From positions 1 to 64,000 of the forward strand of contig NZ_PDCP01000023.1 in assembly GCF_002553505.1 (NCBI RefSeq): a stretch of 64,000 bases of DNA. The letters are read 5' to 3'. Positions within the stretch are counted from its first letter, which is position 1; every line of letters starts with the position of its first letter. Made by a program: the position numbers and the translations under genes. The notes under the pieces were generated by a model. It ran no database searches. It saw only the letters and a program-made list of their open reading frames with translations, and was not told where the DNA came from. Shown here in pieces: positions 18,371 to 29,704 of this stretch. The stretch is from Mycolicibacterium agri (lineage in GTDB: Bacteria > Actinomycetota > Actinomycetes > Mycobacteriales > Mycobacteriaceae).

Positions 18371-19465
18371 ATGCCTTCGTTTCGGGGCGCGCTGCCGCCA
18401 GGTCTGCGGCCCGCTCGCACCAAGCACGAGGCGTCCTCCATCCATGTGCCGGTGGCCCGCGCCATGGTCGACTGCGGCGTGTACGTCGACGGCAAACGGC
18501 TGCCCGGCAAGTACACCCACGCCGCGGCGTTGAGCAAGGTCCACGAGCTGGAGGCCGAGGGCCAGAACGCCTTTGTCTGGATCGGGCTGCACGAGCCCGA
18601 CGAGCATCAGATGCAGGCCGTCGGCGACGTGTTCGGCCTGCACGAACTGGCGGTCGAGGATGCGGTGCACGCCCATCAGCGGCCCAAGCTGGAGCGTTAC
18701 GACAAGACGCTTTTCCTTGTGCTAAAGACGGTGAACTACGTCGAGCACGAATCGGTGACCAACGCCAGGGAGATCGTCGAGACCGGCGAGATCATGGTGT
18801 TCGTCGGCACCGACTTCGTGGTCACGGTCCGCCACGGCGAGCACGGTGAACTCGCCGGTGTGCGTAAGCGACTCGAGGCCTCACCCGCTCTGCTCAAGCT
18901 CGGGCCGTACGCGATCATGCACGCGATCGCCGACCACGTCGTCGACGGATATCTCGACGTGACCGATCTCATCGAGACCGACATCGACGCGATGGAGGAG
19001 GACATCTTCTCGCCGCGCACGCAGACCAACATCGAGTGCATCTATCTGCTCAAGCGCGAAGTCGTCGAATTGCGGCGCAGCGTCGGACCTTTGACGTTGG
19101 CGCTGCAGCGGATCCTCAACGACCACCACGACCTGGTCAACATCGAGGTGCGGCGCTACATGCGCGACGTGCTCGACCACAACACCCAGGCGTCCGACCG
19201 CATCACCAGCTACGACGAAATGCTCAGCTCGCTGGTGCACGCCGCGCTCGGCAAGGTGGCGATGCAGCAGAACGTCGACATGCGCAAGATCTCGGCGTGG
19301 GTGGCCATCGCCGCGGTGCCGACAGCGATCGCGGGCATCTACGGCATGAACTTCGAACACATGCCGGAACTCTCGTGGACGTGGGGCTACCCCGCGGTGC
19401 TCATCGTGATGTTCTGCGTGTGTTTCGTGTTGTATCGGACGTTCCGCCGCAACCACTGGCTCTAA
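18371..19465 (+). CDS. corA: CorA family magnesium/cobalt transporter
   Basis: A 364-residue inner-membrane pentameric channel subunit for Mg2+ uptake. A large soluble N-terminal domain (to about 300) is followed by two C-terminal membrane helices, with the signature YGMNFEHMPE between them and a basic tail. AGGAGG lies 7 nt before the ATG. It converges with the SUFU-domain gene across a palindromic repeat. Homologue of Rv1239c. Confidence 0.95.
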   Translation: MPSFRGALPPGLRPARTKHEASSIHVPVARAMVDCGVYVDGKRLPGKYTHAAALSKVHELEAEGQNAFVWIGLHEPDEHQMQAVGDVFGLHELAVEDAVHAHQRPKLERYDKTLFLVLKTVNYVEHESVTNAREIVETGEIMVFVGTDFVVTVRHGEHGELAGVRKRLEASPALLKLGPYAIMHAIADHVVDGYLDVTDLIETDIDAMEEDIFSPRTQTNIECIYLLKREVVELRRSVGPLTLALQRILNDHHDLVNIEVRRYMRDVLDHNTQASDRITSYDEMLSSLVHAALGKVAMQQNVDMRKISAWVAIAAVPTAIAGIYGMNFEHMPELSWTWGYPAVLIVMFCVCFVLYRTFRRNHWL

Positions 19466-19472
19466 ATATCCG

Positions 19473-19536
19473 CCGCGACACGGAATCCTCGCAGGCCCTT
19501 TCTCGAAGTTTCGCTGCGTCGATTCCGTTTCGCGCG
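19473..19536 (+). repeat. Palindromic intergenic element, family 1, copy A
   Basis: About 64 bp between convergent corA and the SUFU-domain gene. The arms CCGCGACACGGAATCC and GATTCCGTTTCGCGCG pair imperfectly; the centre (CGCAGGC...CTCGAAGTTT) matches copies B, C and D. Confidence 0.65.
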
Positions 19537-19540
19537 AGGT

Positions 19541-19585
19541 TTAGCTGGGTGAGGTTTAGCTGGGGTGAAGTTTAGCTGGGTGAGG
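19541..19585. repeat. Three tandem copies of a ~17-bp unit at the SUFU gene 3' end
   Basis: The unit TTTAGCTGGGTGAGG occurs three times with small differences (second copy TTTAGCTGGGGTGAAG). On the minus strand each unit contains CAGCTAA, so the stop codon of the SUFU gene is present in triplicate. Confidence 0.8.
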
Positions 19586-20159
19586 CCGCGCGACGAGTCG
19601 GGTCGAGCACGTCGACGCCGTCGGTGAGCCACGCGTCGCGCATCGCTTGCGCGCCCTTGAGTCGCACCCAGGCCGCTTCGGTCGGCGTGATCGGCACCGC
19701 GGAAAGGATCGCGACGGGATCCTGCGGCGCGGCGAGTGGAACATCCTCGATGTCGCTGCGGCCCAGCAGGAATGCAGTGAAGGGCGCGCCGCGCCACAGC
19801 GGGGCGCCGAGGTCGACGAGGGCGTCCGGCGTCAGCACCAGCCCTTCGACGGCGGGCGTCGCGGCCAGCACGGCGACGCTGCGCGACAACCCTTCGGGCG
19901 TCGAACCGCGAAGCGCCACAACAACTTCTGCCCTCGGGCCACGCACCGGATCGGCCGCGAAGTCGGTCGGATCCGTCATCGGTTCGCGCGAACATCCCAG
20001 CGACACATAGTGAATGACGCCGTCGTCGTCGGGCCCGAACCGCAAGACGTCGTAGGCCTGTGTGCCGAGGAAAGTGACACTGGCCGTGTCGGGTTCAGCG
20101 ACTCCCCTTCGGGCGAAGTGCGCGCTCAGATGGGCGCGAACCTCGTCGAGGACACTCAC
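19572..20159 (-). CDS. Suppressor-of-fused (SUFU) domain protein
   Basis: A 195-residue soluble protein resembling the bacterial SUFU family (no signal or membrane segment; features such as YDVLRFGPD, HYVSLGCS, LTPTEAAW-like region near the end: ITPTEAAWVRLKGAQAM). The function of bacterial SUFU proteins is poorly defined; some act as immunity or partner proteins. Its GTG start overlaps the sugC stop (GTGA), so it is translated as the last gene of the lpqY-sugABC operon. I do not recall it in the M. tuberculosis operon. Confidence 0.65.
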   Translation of the reverse strand: MSVLDEVRAHLSAHFARRGVAEPDTASVTFLGTQAYDVLRFGPDDDGVIHYVSLGCSREPMTDPTDFAADPVRGPRAEVVVALRGSTPEGLSRSVAVLAATPAVEGLVLTPDALVDLGAPLWRGAPFTAFLLGRSDIEDVPLAAPQDPVAILSAVPITPTEAAWVRLKGAQAMRDAWLTDGVDVLDPTRRAASPS

Positions 20160-21388
20160 TCGCCCGACTGCGCTGGCTGTTCCTCACGCGGTTGCTCCTG
20201 CGAGGGCGCGGCGACCCCCGGCGGCGGAATGGTCAGGTTCACGCCGGTGTCGGCGTCGAACAGCACCAGCTTGGAGGTGTCGAACGCCAACTCCACCATC
20301 TGCCCGGAGGACACCTTCGATTCGGTGGAAACCCTTGCCACGAACTCGTTTTCGCCGACGCCCGACTCGGCGGCCAGCTCGGCCAGCTGCTGCGCTTGCG
20401 CGCCGGCACCCTCGGTTTTGAAGTGGACGTACTTGTCGGCACCCAACGACTCGACGAAGTCGACCTTGACTTCGAACGTCAACGCGCGGATCCGTGCGTA
20501 GGTGTCGATCAGCGACGCGTCCTCGAGATGCTCGGGCCGGATGCCGGCGATGATGTTGGTCGGCTTCTTGTGCATGCCGATCACGTCGAACATCTCTTGG
20601 GTCAGGGTGACTTCTTCGCCGAAGGGCAGTTTGACGCCGATGTTGGTCAGCGTCGCGGGGAAGAAGTTCATCGCGGGCGATCCGATGAAACCGGCAACGA
20701 ACAGGTTGGCCGGCCTGGAGTACAGCTCCTCCGGGGTGCCGATCTGCTGGGCCTCCCCCGCCCGCAGCACGACCACGCGGTCGCCGAGCGTCATCGCCTC
20801 GGTCTGGTCGTGCGTGACGTAAACCGTGGTGGTGCCCAACCGGTTCTGCAGCCGAGCGATCTCCGCGCGCATCTGCACGCGCAGCTTGGCGTCGAGGTTG
20901 GACAGCGGCTCGTCCATCAGGAACGCCTTCGGGTCGCGCACGATCGCGCGGCCCATCGCCACCCGTTGCCGCTGACCGCCCGACAGCTGGGCGGGCTTGC
21001 GGTCGAGAAGTTCGGTCAGGTCGAGGATTTTCGCGGTTTCCTCGACCTTGGCGTTGATGTCGGCCTTCTTCATCTTCGCCAACGTCAACGGGAACGCGAT
21101 GTTCTGGCGCACGGTCATGTGCGGGTACAGCGCATACGACTGGAACACCATCGCGATGTCGCGGTCTTTGGGCGCCTTCTCGTTCATCCGCTCGCCGCCG
21201 ATGCGAAGCTCGCCCGAGGTGATCTCCTCCAGCCCGGCAATCATGTTCAGCGTGGTGGACTTTCCGCAGCCCGACGGGCCGACCAGGATGATGAACTCGC
21301 CGTCGGCGATGGTGATCGACAGGTCTTTCACGGCCGTGGCGCCGTCGGGGTAACTCTTGGTCACCCGGTCCAACACGATCTCGGCCAT
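20156..21388 (-). CDS. sugC: Trehalose ABC importer ATPase SugC
   Basis: A 410-residue ATPase of the LpqY-SugABC importer, which in M. tuberculosis recovers trehalose released during mycolate transfer. Walker A GPSGCGKST near 38, Q-loop FQSYALYP, ABC signature LSGGQRQRVA near 135, Walker B FLMDEPLSNLD, H-loop VTHDQTEA, then an MalK-type C-terminal OB/TOBE region (about 235-390). The C-terminus is proline/glutamate-rich and slightly longer than the M. tuberculosis protein. It starts 4 bp after the sugB stop. Confidence 0.95.
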   Translation of the reverse strand: MAEIVLDRVTKSYPDGATAVKDLSITIADGEFIILVGPSGCGKSTTLNMIAGLEEITSGELRIGGERMNEKAPKDRDIAMVFQSYALYPHMTVRQNIAFPLTLAKMKKADINAKVEETAKILDLTELLDRKPAQLSGGQRQRVAMGRAIVRDPKAFLMDEPLSNLDAKLRVQMRAEIARLQNRLGTTTVYVTHDQTEAMTLGDRVVVLRAGEAQQIGTPEELYSRPANLFVAGFIGSPAMNFFPATLTNIGVKLPFGEEVTLTQEMFDVIGMHKKPTNIIAGIRPEHLEDASLIDTYARIRALTFEVKVDFVESLGADKYVHFKTEGAGAQAQQLAELAAESGVGENEFVARVSTESKVSSGQMVELAFDTSKLVLFDADTGVNLTIPPPGVAAPSQEQPREEQPAQSGE

Positions 21389-21392
21389 CGAA

Positions 21393-22229
21393 CTACCCCT
21401 TCACCGCACCGGAGGTCAATCCAGCGACGATCCGTCTCTGGAAGATTAGAACAAAGATAATGATCGGGATCGTGATCACCATCGCGCCCGCCGCGATCGA
21501 CCCGGTCGGCTCTTCGAACTGCGAACTGCCAGTGAAGTTCGCGATCGCCACCGGCGCGGTGATAGCTCGTTGGGTGGCCGTCAGCGACAACGCCAGCAAC
21601 AGGTCGTTCCAGGCGAAGATGAACACCAGAATCGCGGCCGTGACGATGCCGGGCGCCGCCAGCGGGGCGATCACCTTGCGGAACGCCTGCGCCGACGTGG
21701 CACCGTCCATCTTCGCCGCCTTCTCCAGATCCCATGGGATCTCGCGGAAGAATGCCGACAGCGTGTAGATGGCCAGCGGCAGCGCGAACGTGATGTACGG
21801 GATGATCAGGCCGGGCCAGGTGTCGAACAAGCCGATTCGCCGCTCGATGTTGAAAAGCGGTGTCACGAGCGAGATCTGGGGGAACATCGCGATCAGCAGG
21901 GCGACGCCGACGAGCAGGCGCTTGCCCGGAAACGCCAGGCGGGCCACGGCATAGGCCGCCATGCCGCCGATGGTCACCGCGATGACGGTGGTGATGAGCC
22001 CGATGCCGATCGAGTTGATCAGGGCCGAAGTGAACGCGTCACCGGAGAAGATGCCCTTGTAGTTTTCGAAGGTGATCTCGTCGGGAATCAGCTTGCCGTC
22101 CTTGACCGTTGCGGTCGATTTGAGCGACAGGCTCAGGATCCACAGCACCGGGAACAGCGCGTAGATGACCACTAAGATGTTGACGACGGTCCAGGCGGTC
22201 TTCTTCTGCGGCCCAACACGCTCAGGCAT
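21393..22229 (-). CDS. sugB: Trehalose ABC importer permease SugB
   Basis: A 278-residue MalG-type permease with about six membrane helices (first at 15-35) and the EAA loop for ATPase contact ([22 protein letters not shown]). It forms the channel together with SugA. It lies 58 bp downstream of sugA, the widest spacing in this operon. Confidence 0.94.
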   Translation of the reverse strand: MPERVGPQKKTAWTVVNILVVIYALFPVLWILSLSLKSTATVKDGKLIPDEITFENYKGIFSGDAFTSALINSIGIGLITTVIAVTIGGMAAYAVARLAFPGKRLLVGVALLIAMFPQISLVTPLFNIERRIGLFDTWPGLIIPYITFALPLAIYTLSAFFREIPWDLEKAAKMDGATSAQAFRKVIAPLAAPGIVTAAILVFIFAWNDLLLALSLTATQRAITAPVAIANFTGSSQFEEPTGSIAAGAMVITIPIIIFVLIFQRRIVAGLTSGAVKG

Positions 22230-22287
22230 CTCTGCTCGCTTCCTCCTCGAGCCTGCGGCCCGCCTCGTCAGCTTCGGCCATATTTTT

Positions 22288-24761
<2,474 letters not shown>

Positions 24762-24812
24762 CTACCGGCCCTTATGGGCACGCGAAAGTGCGCTTAGCCG
24801 AGCTAAAGAGAG

Positions 24813-25343
24813 CTAGAGCGCCAGCCGGGCCAGCAGGTCGCGCCCCCGCTCCGCGTTCTGCGGGTCGCACAGCACGTCATAACGGCCGGCGACCAGCTGC
24901 ATCGTCGAGCTGAAATCCCGTGTCCCGCGCGCCATCGCGTACGGGATCGCCGACGTGATCAAGCCGAAGAAGATGCCCGCGACCAGGCCGGTGATCAGCG
25001 AGGCCCATGGATTCTCGCTGAAGAAACCCAGGATCAAACCGATGAACAGACCCAGCCAGGCGCCGCTGAGCATGCCGCCGCCGAGCACCTTCGGCCAGGT
25101 CAAACGGCCGGTCACACGCTCGACCTGCATCAGGTCGACGCCGACGATGGTGACCTGCTGAACCGGGAAGTCCTGATCGGACAGGTAGTCCACCGCCCGC
25201 TGCGCCTCCGCGTAGGTCGGATACGAGCCTATCGGCCACCCCTTCGGCGGAGTGGGCAGGCTGGCGGGACCGCCACGTGCCGGGGAGGTCGGCACGCCAG
25301 GAGTGCCGCCGGGGTTGGGTCCGGGCTGGAATGGGCTGGTCAT
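24813..25343 (-). CDS. Membrane protein with general-stress-protein 17M-like domain (Rv1234-like)
   Basis: A 176-residue protein: a Pro/Gly-rich N-terminus (1-30), a domain starting GSYPTYAEAQRAVDYLSDQDFP that resembles YflT/GSP17M proteins, then a glycine-rich hydrophobic region with two membrane spans (about 88-130). The role is unknown. It lies upstream of lpqY on the same strand, as Rv1234 lies beside lpqY in M. tuberculosis, but with about 200 bp and a promoter between. Confidence 0.8.
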   Translation of the reverse strand: MTSPFQPGPNPGGTPGVPTSPARGGPASLPTPPKGWPIGSYPTYAEAQRAVDYLSDQDFPVQQVTIVGVDLMQVERVTGRLTWPKVLGGGMLSGAWLGLFIGLILGFFSENPWASLITGLVAGIFFGLITSAIPYAMARGTRDFSSTMQLVAGRYDVLCDPQNAERGRDLLARLAL

Positions 25344-25501
25344 CGCTCCTCATTCTCCTCATGTTCGCGAGATCCGCGATACCCGCGAGCTCCGCACCGC
25401 GAATCGTCTCGGCCTCTCTACGGTCAACGAACCAGCGAACGCGTTGGTGCCCGACGTGCACGCACGACACGGGGACCAGCACATACGCTAGGTTGATCAG
25501 C

Positions 25502-26314
25502 ATGACAAATCCGGGTGGGGAGTCTTCCGAAACGCCAGCATCCGACGCCGGTTCGAGCTCCTCGGAGCAGCCATCGGGCGCCCATGAGGCGCCGACCGAG
25601 CAGACGCCGCAGGATCAGCCGACCGAGTCGGGCAAGCACGAAGCGCCCTCGGCCGAGCAATCCGACGAGCAGGCACCGTCAGGGCAGGCGGCCGAACAGT
25701 TCACCCCGCCAGGGCAATCGCCGCTCGGACAGCCGACCGAGCAGTTCACCCCGCCGGGCTACACCCCGCCGTCCGCGCCGCCGTCGTCGGCGTACCAGCC
25801 GCCGGCGAGCTATCCACCGCCGGGTGAGTACCAGCAGAGCTACCCGCCGCCCGCCTACCCTCCGCCGTCGGCGTATCCCCCGCCGGGGTATCAGTCACCC
25901 GACGCCGGACAGCAGGGCTATCCGCCGCCCTACCCCGACCAGTCCGGTTTCGGCGGACAACCGAGTTACGACGCCGGGTATCCGCCTCCGCCACCGCAAT
26001 ACGGCGGCGTCCCCGGCTATCCCCCGCCACCGCAGTACGGCGGGACCGCCGGATATCCCGGTGGATACGGCGGCGGCTACGGCCAGCCGCAGGCCGAGAC
26101 GAATCAGCTGGCGATCTGGTCGCTGGTGGCCTCGCTGATCGGCATCCTGTGCACCATCGGCTCGGTGGTCGGCATCGTGCTCGGCGTGATCGCGCTCAAC
26201 CAGATCAAGCAGAACCGCCAAGGCGGCCACGGGATGGCGGTGGCGGGCATCGCGGTCGGGATAGCGACGCTGATCATCAGCATCATCTGGGCAGCATTCG
26301 CCTTCAGCGCATGA
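25502..26314 (+). CDS. Proline-rich DUF4190 membrane protein (Rv1233c-like)
   Basis: A 270-residue protein in two parts. The first about 195 residues are low-complexity, acidic then Pro/Tyr/Gly-rich (repeats of YPPP and GYPPP). The last about 75 hold two membrane helices with the DUF4190 pattern (NQLAIWSLVASLIGI... MAVAGIAVGI). Such proteins are mycobacterial envelope proteins of unknown function. The ATG at 25502 is preferred because the upstream in-frame residues are unlike the family. The next gene follows after 1 bp and encodes a related architecture. Confidence 0.82.
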   Translation: MTNPGGESSETPASDAGSSSSEQPSGAHEAPTEQTPQDQPTESGKHEAPSAEQSDEQAPSGQAAEQFTPPGQSPLGQPTEQFTPPGYTPPSAPPSSAYQPPASYPPPGEYQQSYPPPAYPPPSAYPPPGYQSPDAGQQGYPPPYPDQSGFGGQPSYDAGYPPPPPQYGGVPGYPPPPQYGGTAGYPGGYGGGYGQPQAETNQLAIWSLVASLIGILCTIGSVVGIVLGVIALNQIKQNRQGGHGMAVAGIAVGIATLIISIIWAAFAFSA

Positions 26315-26315
26315 A

Positions 26316-26759
26316 ATGACGTCGCCACCTGAGCAGCCGTTCGGCGGTCGCGAGTTCCCGCGCTTGGAAGACCTTCCGTCGCAGGCGGATCCGGCTGCTC
26401 CGGTGGACTACCCGACGAACTACCCGCCGTTGCCGCCGCCGGTGTACCCCGGCTATCCGGGTTATGCCGGGTATTCGGGATATCCCGGCTACGCCCCGTA
26501 CGGGCAGATCAAGCCGCCGGGCACCAACGGCAAGGCGGTTGCGGCGCTGGTCACCGCGCTGGTGGGTTTTGCGTGCTGCGGCCTGTCCTCGATCGCGGGG
26601 CTGATCCTGGGCGTCATCGCGATGCGCGAATGCCGACGCACCGGCCAAGAGGGCTACGGGCTCGCGCTCGCGGGCGCCATTGTCGGCGGGCTGGTGACCG
26701 TCTTCTGGGCGTTGTACCTGCTGGTCATCGTCGGGCTCTATGCGACCGGAGCCCAGTGA
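26316..26759 (+). CDS. Small DUF4190 membrane protein
   Basis: A 147-residue protein with a Pro/Tyr-rich N-terminal half (GYPGYAGYSGYPGY) and a two-helix DUF4190 domain (about 70-140) starting NGKAVAALVTALVGF. It looks like a shortened paralogue of the preceding gene; only one base separates them (TGA-A-ATG), so they are cotranscribed and possibly duplicated. Confidence 0.8.
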   Translation: MTSPPEQPFGGREFPRLEDLPSQADPAAPVDYPTNYPPLPPPVYPGYPGYAGYSGYPGYAPYGQIKPPGTNGKAVAALVTALVGFACCGLSSIAGLILGVIAMRECRRTGQEGYGLALAGAIVGGLVTVFWALYLLVIVGLYATGAQ

Positions 26760-26775
26760 GCGCCACAGCCTTTCG

Positions 26776-27759
26776 CTAGTTCGGCGGCTGGAACGGCGCG
26801 GCCTTGCGCGTCATCCCGGCGGCGCGGCCCTTGGCCGCGATCACCAGCGCCATCTTGCGGCTGGCCTCGTCGATCATCTCGTCGCCGAGCATCACCGCGC
26901 CGCGCGCCCCGCCCGCGCGAGAGGTGTGCCATTCGTAGGCCTCCAGGATCAGCTCGGCGTGGTCGTAGTCCTCCTGGCGCGGGCTGAAAATCTCGTTGCC
27001 CGCAGCGATCTGGTCGGGATGCAGCACCCACTTGCCGTCGTAACCCAGTGCCGCCGAACGGCCCGCCACGCGGCGGAACGCGTCGACGTCACGCACCTTC
27101 AAGAACGGGCCGTCGATCGCCAACACGCCGTGGGTGCGCGCGGCGACCAGGATGCGCATCAGCACGAAATGATGCGCGTCGCCAACGTCGTACCCCTCGG
27201 GCTGCTCGCCGACCTCGAGGGTGCGCATGTTGAGGCTGGCCGCCATGTCCGCCGGGCCCAGCACCAACGCCTGCACGCGCGGGCCGGTCGCGATCGCGTC
27301 GATGTTCGTCAGCCCCTGCGCGTTCTCGATCTGCGCCTCGATGCCGATGCGGCCCACCGGCAGCCCGTGGGTCGTCTCCAACTGCGTCAGCAACAGGTCG
27401 AGCGCATGGATGTGCGACACGTCGGTGACCTTCGGCAGCACGATGATGTCGAGCGACGCGCCCGCCGTCGACACCACCTCGATGGTGTCGGTGTAGGTCC
27501 ACGGCGTCGTCCAGTCGTTGACCCGCACGCCGCGCAGCTGGCCCGCCCAGCCCGAATCGGCCAGCGCCATCGCGACCTGCGTGCGGGCCTCCTCCTTGGC
27601 CTCGGGGGCGACGGCGTCCTCGAGGTCGAGAAACACCTCGTCGGCGGGCAGCGTCTTGGCCTTCTCGATCATCTTGGCGCTGCTGCCAGGTACGGAAAGG
27701 ATCGTTCTGCGGGGTCGATACCGGTTTTCCACAACCACACTCTCTACCCTTTGAGTCAT
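26776..27759 (-). CDS. CitE/Mcl-like CoA-ester lyase (HpcH/HpaI aldolase family)
   Basis: A 327-residue TIM-barrel lyase of the citrate lyase beta / malyl-CoA lyase group, which cleaves or condenses acyl-CoA hydroxy-acid esters with Mg2+. Visible: RRTILSVPGSSAKMIEKA, metal-site LDLEDAVAPEAK, IEAQIENAQG, LGPADMAASL, and the C-terminal SPRQEDYDHAELILEAYEW typical of Mcl proteins. The ATG at 27759 overlaps the start of the divergent gene; homologues often begin near ENRYRPRR, so the GTG at 27732 (AGAGAG upstream) is a good alternative. Whether it works on malyl-, methylmalyl- or citramalyl-CoA cannot be decided here. Confidence 0.85.
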   Translation of the reverse strand: MTQRVESVVVENRYRPRRTILSVPGSSAKMIEKAKTLPADEVFLDLEDAVAPEAKEEARTQVAMALADSGWAGQLRGVRVNDWTTPWTYTDTIEVVSTAGASLDIIVLPKVTDVSHIHALDLLLTQLETTHGLPVGRIGIEAQIENAQGLTNIDAIATGPRVQALVLGPADMAASLNMRTLEVGEQPEGYDVGDAHHFVLMRILVAARTHGVLAIDGPFLKVRDVDAFRRVAGRSAALGYDGKWVLHPDQIAAGNEIFSPRQEDYDHAELILEAYEWHTSRAGGARGAVMLGDEMIDEASRKMALVIAAKGRAAGMTRKAAPFQPPN

Positions 27760-27760
27760 G
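27745..27760 (+). promoter_or_regulatory. Leaderless promoter element TACCCT-7-ATG
   Basis: TACCCT (27745-27750) lies 7 nt before the ATG at 27758. No -35 match is visible. The site is inside the first codons of the divergent CitE-like gene if that starts at 27759. Confidence 0.5.
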
Positions 27761-29053
27761 GTGTCGGTGAACAGGGTCTACGCAGCTCGGCTCGCGGGGT
27801 TGGTGGTCCTTGGGCCCGACGGCGAATCCATCGGCCGTGTCCGCGACGTGGTCATCAGCATCAGCATCGTCCGCCACCAGCCGCGGGTGCTGGGCCTGGT
27901 TGTCGAACTGCTCACCCGTCGGCGCATCTTCGTACCCATCGGCCGGGTCACCGCGATCGACCCCAGCGCCGTCACCCTGGTCACCGCCAACGTGTCACTG
28001 CGCAAGTTCCAGCAGCGCCCCGGCGAGGTGCTGGTGCTCGGCCAGGTCATCGAGACGCGTGTCCGCGTCGACGACCCCGACCTGCCCGAGCTGGCCGGCG
28101 TCGACCTCGTCGTCGTGGACCTCGGCATCGAACAGATCCGCACGAGGGACTGGATGGTCACGAAGGTCGCGGTGCGCCCGCTGGCGCGTCGACTCGGCCG
28201 TCGCAGGAACGTCGCCATCGTCGACTGGGACCGGGTGCAGGGCCTGACGCCGTCCGGGCTGGCCATGCCCGGGCAGGGCGTGGCGCAGCTGCTCGAACAG
28301 TTCGAGGGACAGCGCCCTATCGAAGTGGCCGAGGCGCTGCGTGAGCTGCCGGTCAAACGGCGCCTCGAGGTCATCCAAGGCCTCGACGACGAGCGGCTCG
28401 CCGACGTGCTGCAAGAACTGCCCGAAGACGAGCAGGCCACCGTGCTGCGCCAGCTGGAACCCGAACGCGCGGCCGATGTGCTCGAGGCGATGGAACCCGA
28501 CGACGCGGCCGACCTGCTCGGCACGATGACCCCGGCCGACGCCGAGCTGTTCCTGCGGCGGATGGACCCCTCGGACTCCGAGGACCTGCGACGGCTGCTG
28601 GCACACTCCCCCGACACGGCGGGCGGCCTGATGACCTCCGAGCCGGTCGCGATCGCACCCGACACCACTGTCGCCGAGGCGCTGGCCCGGGTCCGCGACC
28701 CCGACCTGACGCCGGCGCTGGCGTCGCTGGTGTTCGTCGTGCGGCCGCCGACGGCCACGCCGACGGGCCGCTATCTGGGCTGCGTGCACCTGCAGCGGCT
28801 GCTGCGCGAGCCGCCCGCCGCCCTCGTCGGCGGCATCCTCGACACCGACCTGCCCAGCCTGCGGCCGGAGGATCCGCTGACCGCGGTCACCCGGTATTTC
28901 GCTGCCTACAATCTGGTCTGCGGTCCCGTCGTCGACGAAGAGAACCACCTATTGGGCGCTGTGTCCGTCGACGACGTGCTCGACCATCTGCTGCCAGATG
29001 ACTGGCGCGAACGAGAAGAACCCGAACTATCCGGTGCAGAAGGGGTGACATGA
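27758..29053 (+). CDS. PRC-barrel / MgtE-N / CBS domain protein (Rv1232c-like)
   Basis: A 431-residue soluble protein. N-terminal about 1-190: two PRC-barrel-like segments (VLGPDGESIGRVRDVVIS); about 195-300: MgtE N-terminal repeats of the type LRELPVKRRLEVIQGLDDERLADVL; about 300-420: paired CBS domains (GGLMTSEPVAIAPDTTVAEAL; LVCGPVVDEENHLLGAVSVDDVL). It has no MgtE membrane channel, so it keeps only the cytosolic Mg2+/nucleotide-sensing parts. It may sense ions or adenylates for a partner; the next gene encodes a membrane protein overlapped by ATGA. A leaderless start is likely. Confidence 0.88.
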   Translation: MVSVNRVYAARLAGLVVLGPDGESIGRVRDVVISISIVRHQPRVLGLVVELLTRRRIFVPIGRVTAIDPSAVTLVTANVSLRKFQQRPGEVLVLGQVIETRVRVDDPDLPELAGVDLVVVDLGIEQIRTRDWMVTKVAVRPLARRLGRRRNVAIVDWDRVQGLTPSGLAMPGQGVAQLLEQFEGQRPIEVAEALRELPVKRRLEVIQGLDDERLADVLQELPEDEQATVLRQLEPERAADVLEAMEPDDAADLLGTMTPADAELFLRRMDPSDSEDLRRLLAHSPDTAGGLMTSEPVAIAPDTTVAEALARVRDPDLTPALASLVFVVRPPTATPTGRYLGCVHLQRLLREPPAALVGGILDTDLPSLRPEDPLTAVTRYFAAYNLVCGPVVDEENHLLGAVSVDDVLDHLLPDDWREREEPELSGAEGVT

Positions 29054-29616
29054 GTGATCTGTCGGCACGCCAGCGACTCGACACCCCCCGCACATCGCGA
29101 CGCCGCCCCATCTTCACCGTCGATGCCGAGGCGGTCGGACGGTTCAGTGAATCGATCGCCCGGTTTCTCGGCACGGGGCGGTATCTGGCTTGGCAGACGA
29201 TCATCGTCATCGTCTGGATCAGCCTGAACCTCTTCGCGGTGGGGCTGCGCTGGGATCCGTACCCGTTCATCCTGCTCAACCTCGCTTTTTCGACGCAGGC
29301 GGCCTATGCCGCGCCGCTGATCCTGCTGGCGCAGAACCGGCAGGAGAACCGCGACCGGGTGTCGTTGGAAGAAGACCGCCGCCGCGCCGAACAGACCAAG
29401 GCCGACACCGAATACCTGGCGCGTGAATTGGCCGCACTGCGGCTGGCCGTCGGCGAGGTCGCGACCCGCGACTATCTGCGCCGCGAACTCGACGAGCTGC
29501 GCGATTTGGTGGCCGAACTGGCGCCGTCGAACTCCGCCGACGGCGCCAGGGACGACGACAAGGGCGGTCCTGGCAAAGCCCATTCCGGAGAGCGTCGGTC
29601 GAAAAAATCGGGTTGA
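29050..29616 (+). CDS. DUF1003 membrane protein (Rv1231c-like)
   Basis: A 188-residue protein with two membrane helices (about 53-100) in the DUF1003 pattern (FLGTGRYLAWQT, then NLAFSTQAAYAAPLILLAQNRQ) followed by a charged coiled-coil-like tail (QENRDRVSLEEDRRRAEQ). Function unknown. It is translationally coupled to the MgtE-N/CBS gene (ATGA), so the two may form a membrane-anchored sensor pair. Confidence 0.88.
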   Translation: MSDLSARQRLDTPRTSRRRPIFTVDAEAVGRFSESIARFLGTGRYLAWQTIIVIVWISLNLFAVGLRWDPYPFILLNLAFSTQAAYAAPLILLAQNRQENRDRVSLEEDRRRAEQTKADTEYLARELAALRLAVGEVATRDYLRRELDELRDLVAELAPSNSADGARDDDKGGPGKAHSGERRSKKSG

Positions 29617-29704
29617 GCCAGGTCAGGCATTGTCGTCACGCGTCTCTTGTCCACTAGGTATGGTGACTTGGTTCACAACCTAACGCTGACGCTAGGACGG
29701 TTGA

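Noticed and set aside
22230..22287. Extra small gene between sugA and sugB
   Set aside because: The gap is only 58 bp and has no start codon with ribosome-binding site and frame of useful length.
25700..26075. Pro/Tyr/Gly-rich coding repeats as a DNA minisatellite
   Set aside because: The periodicity is in the protein (YPPP-type motifs) with varied codons; the DNA units are not conserved enough.
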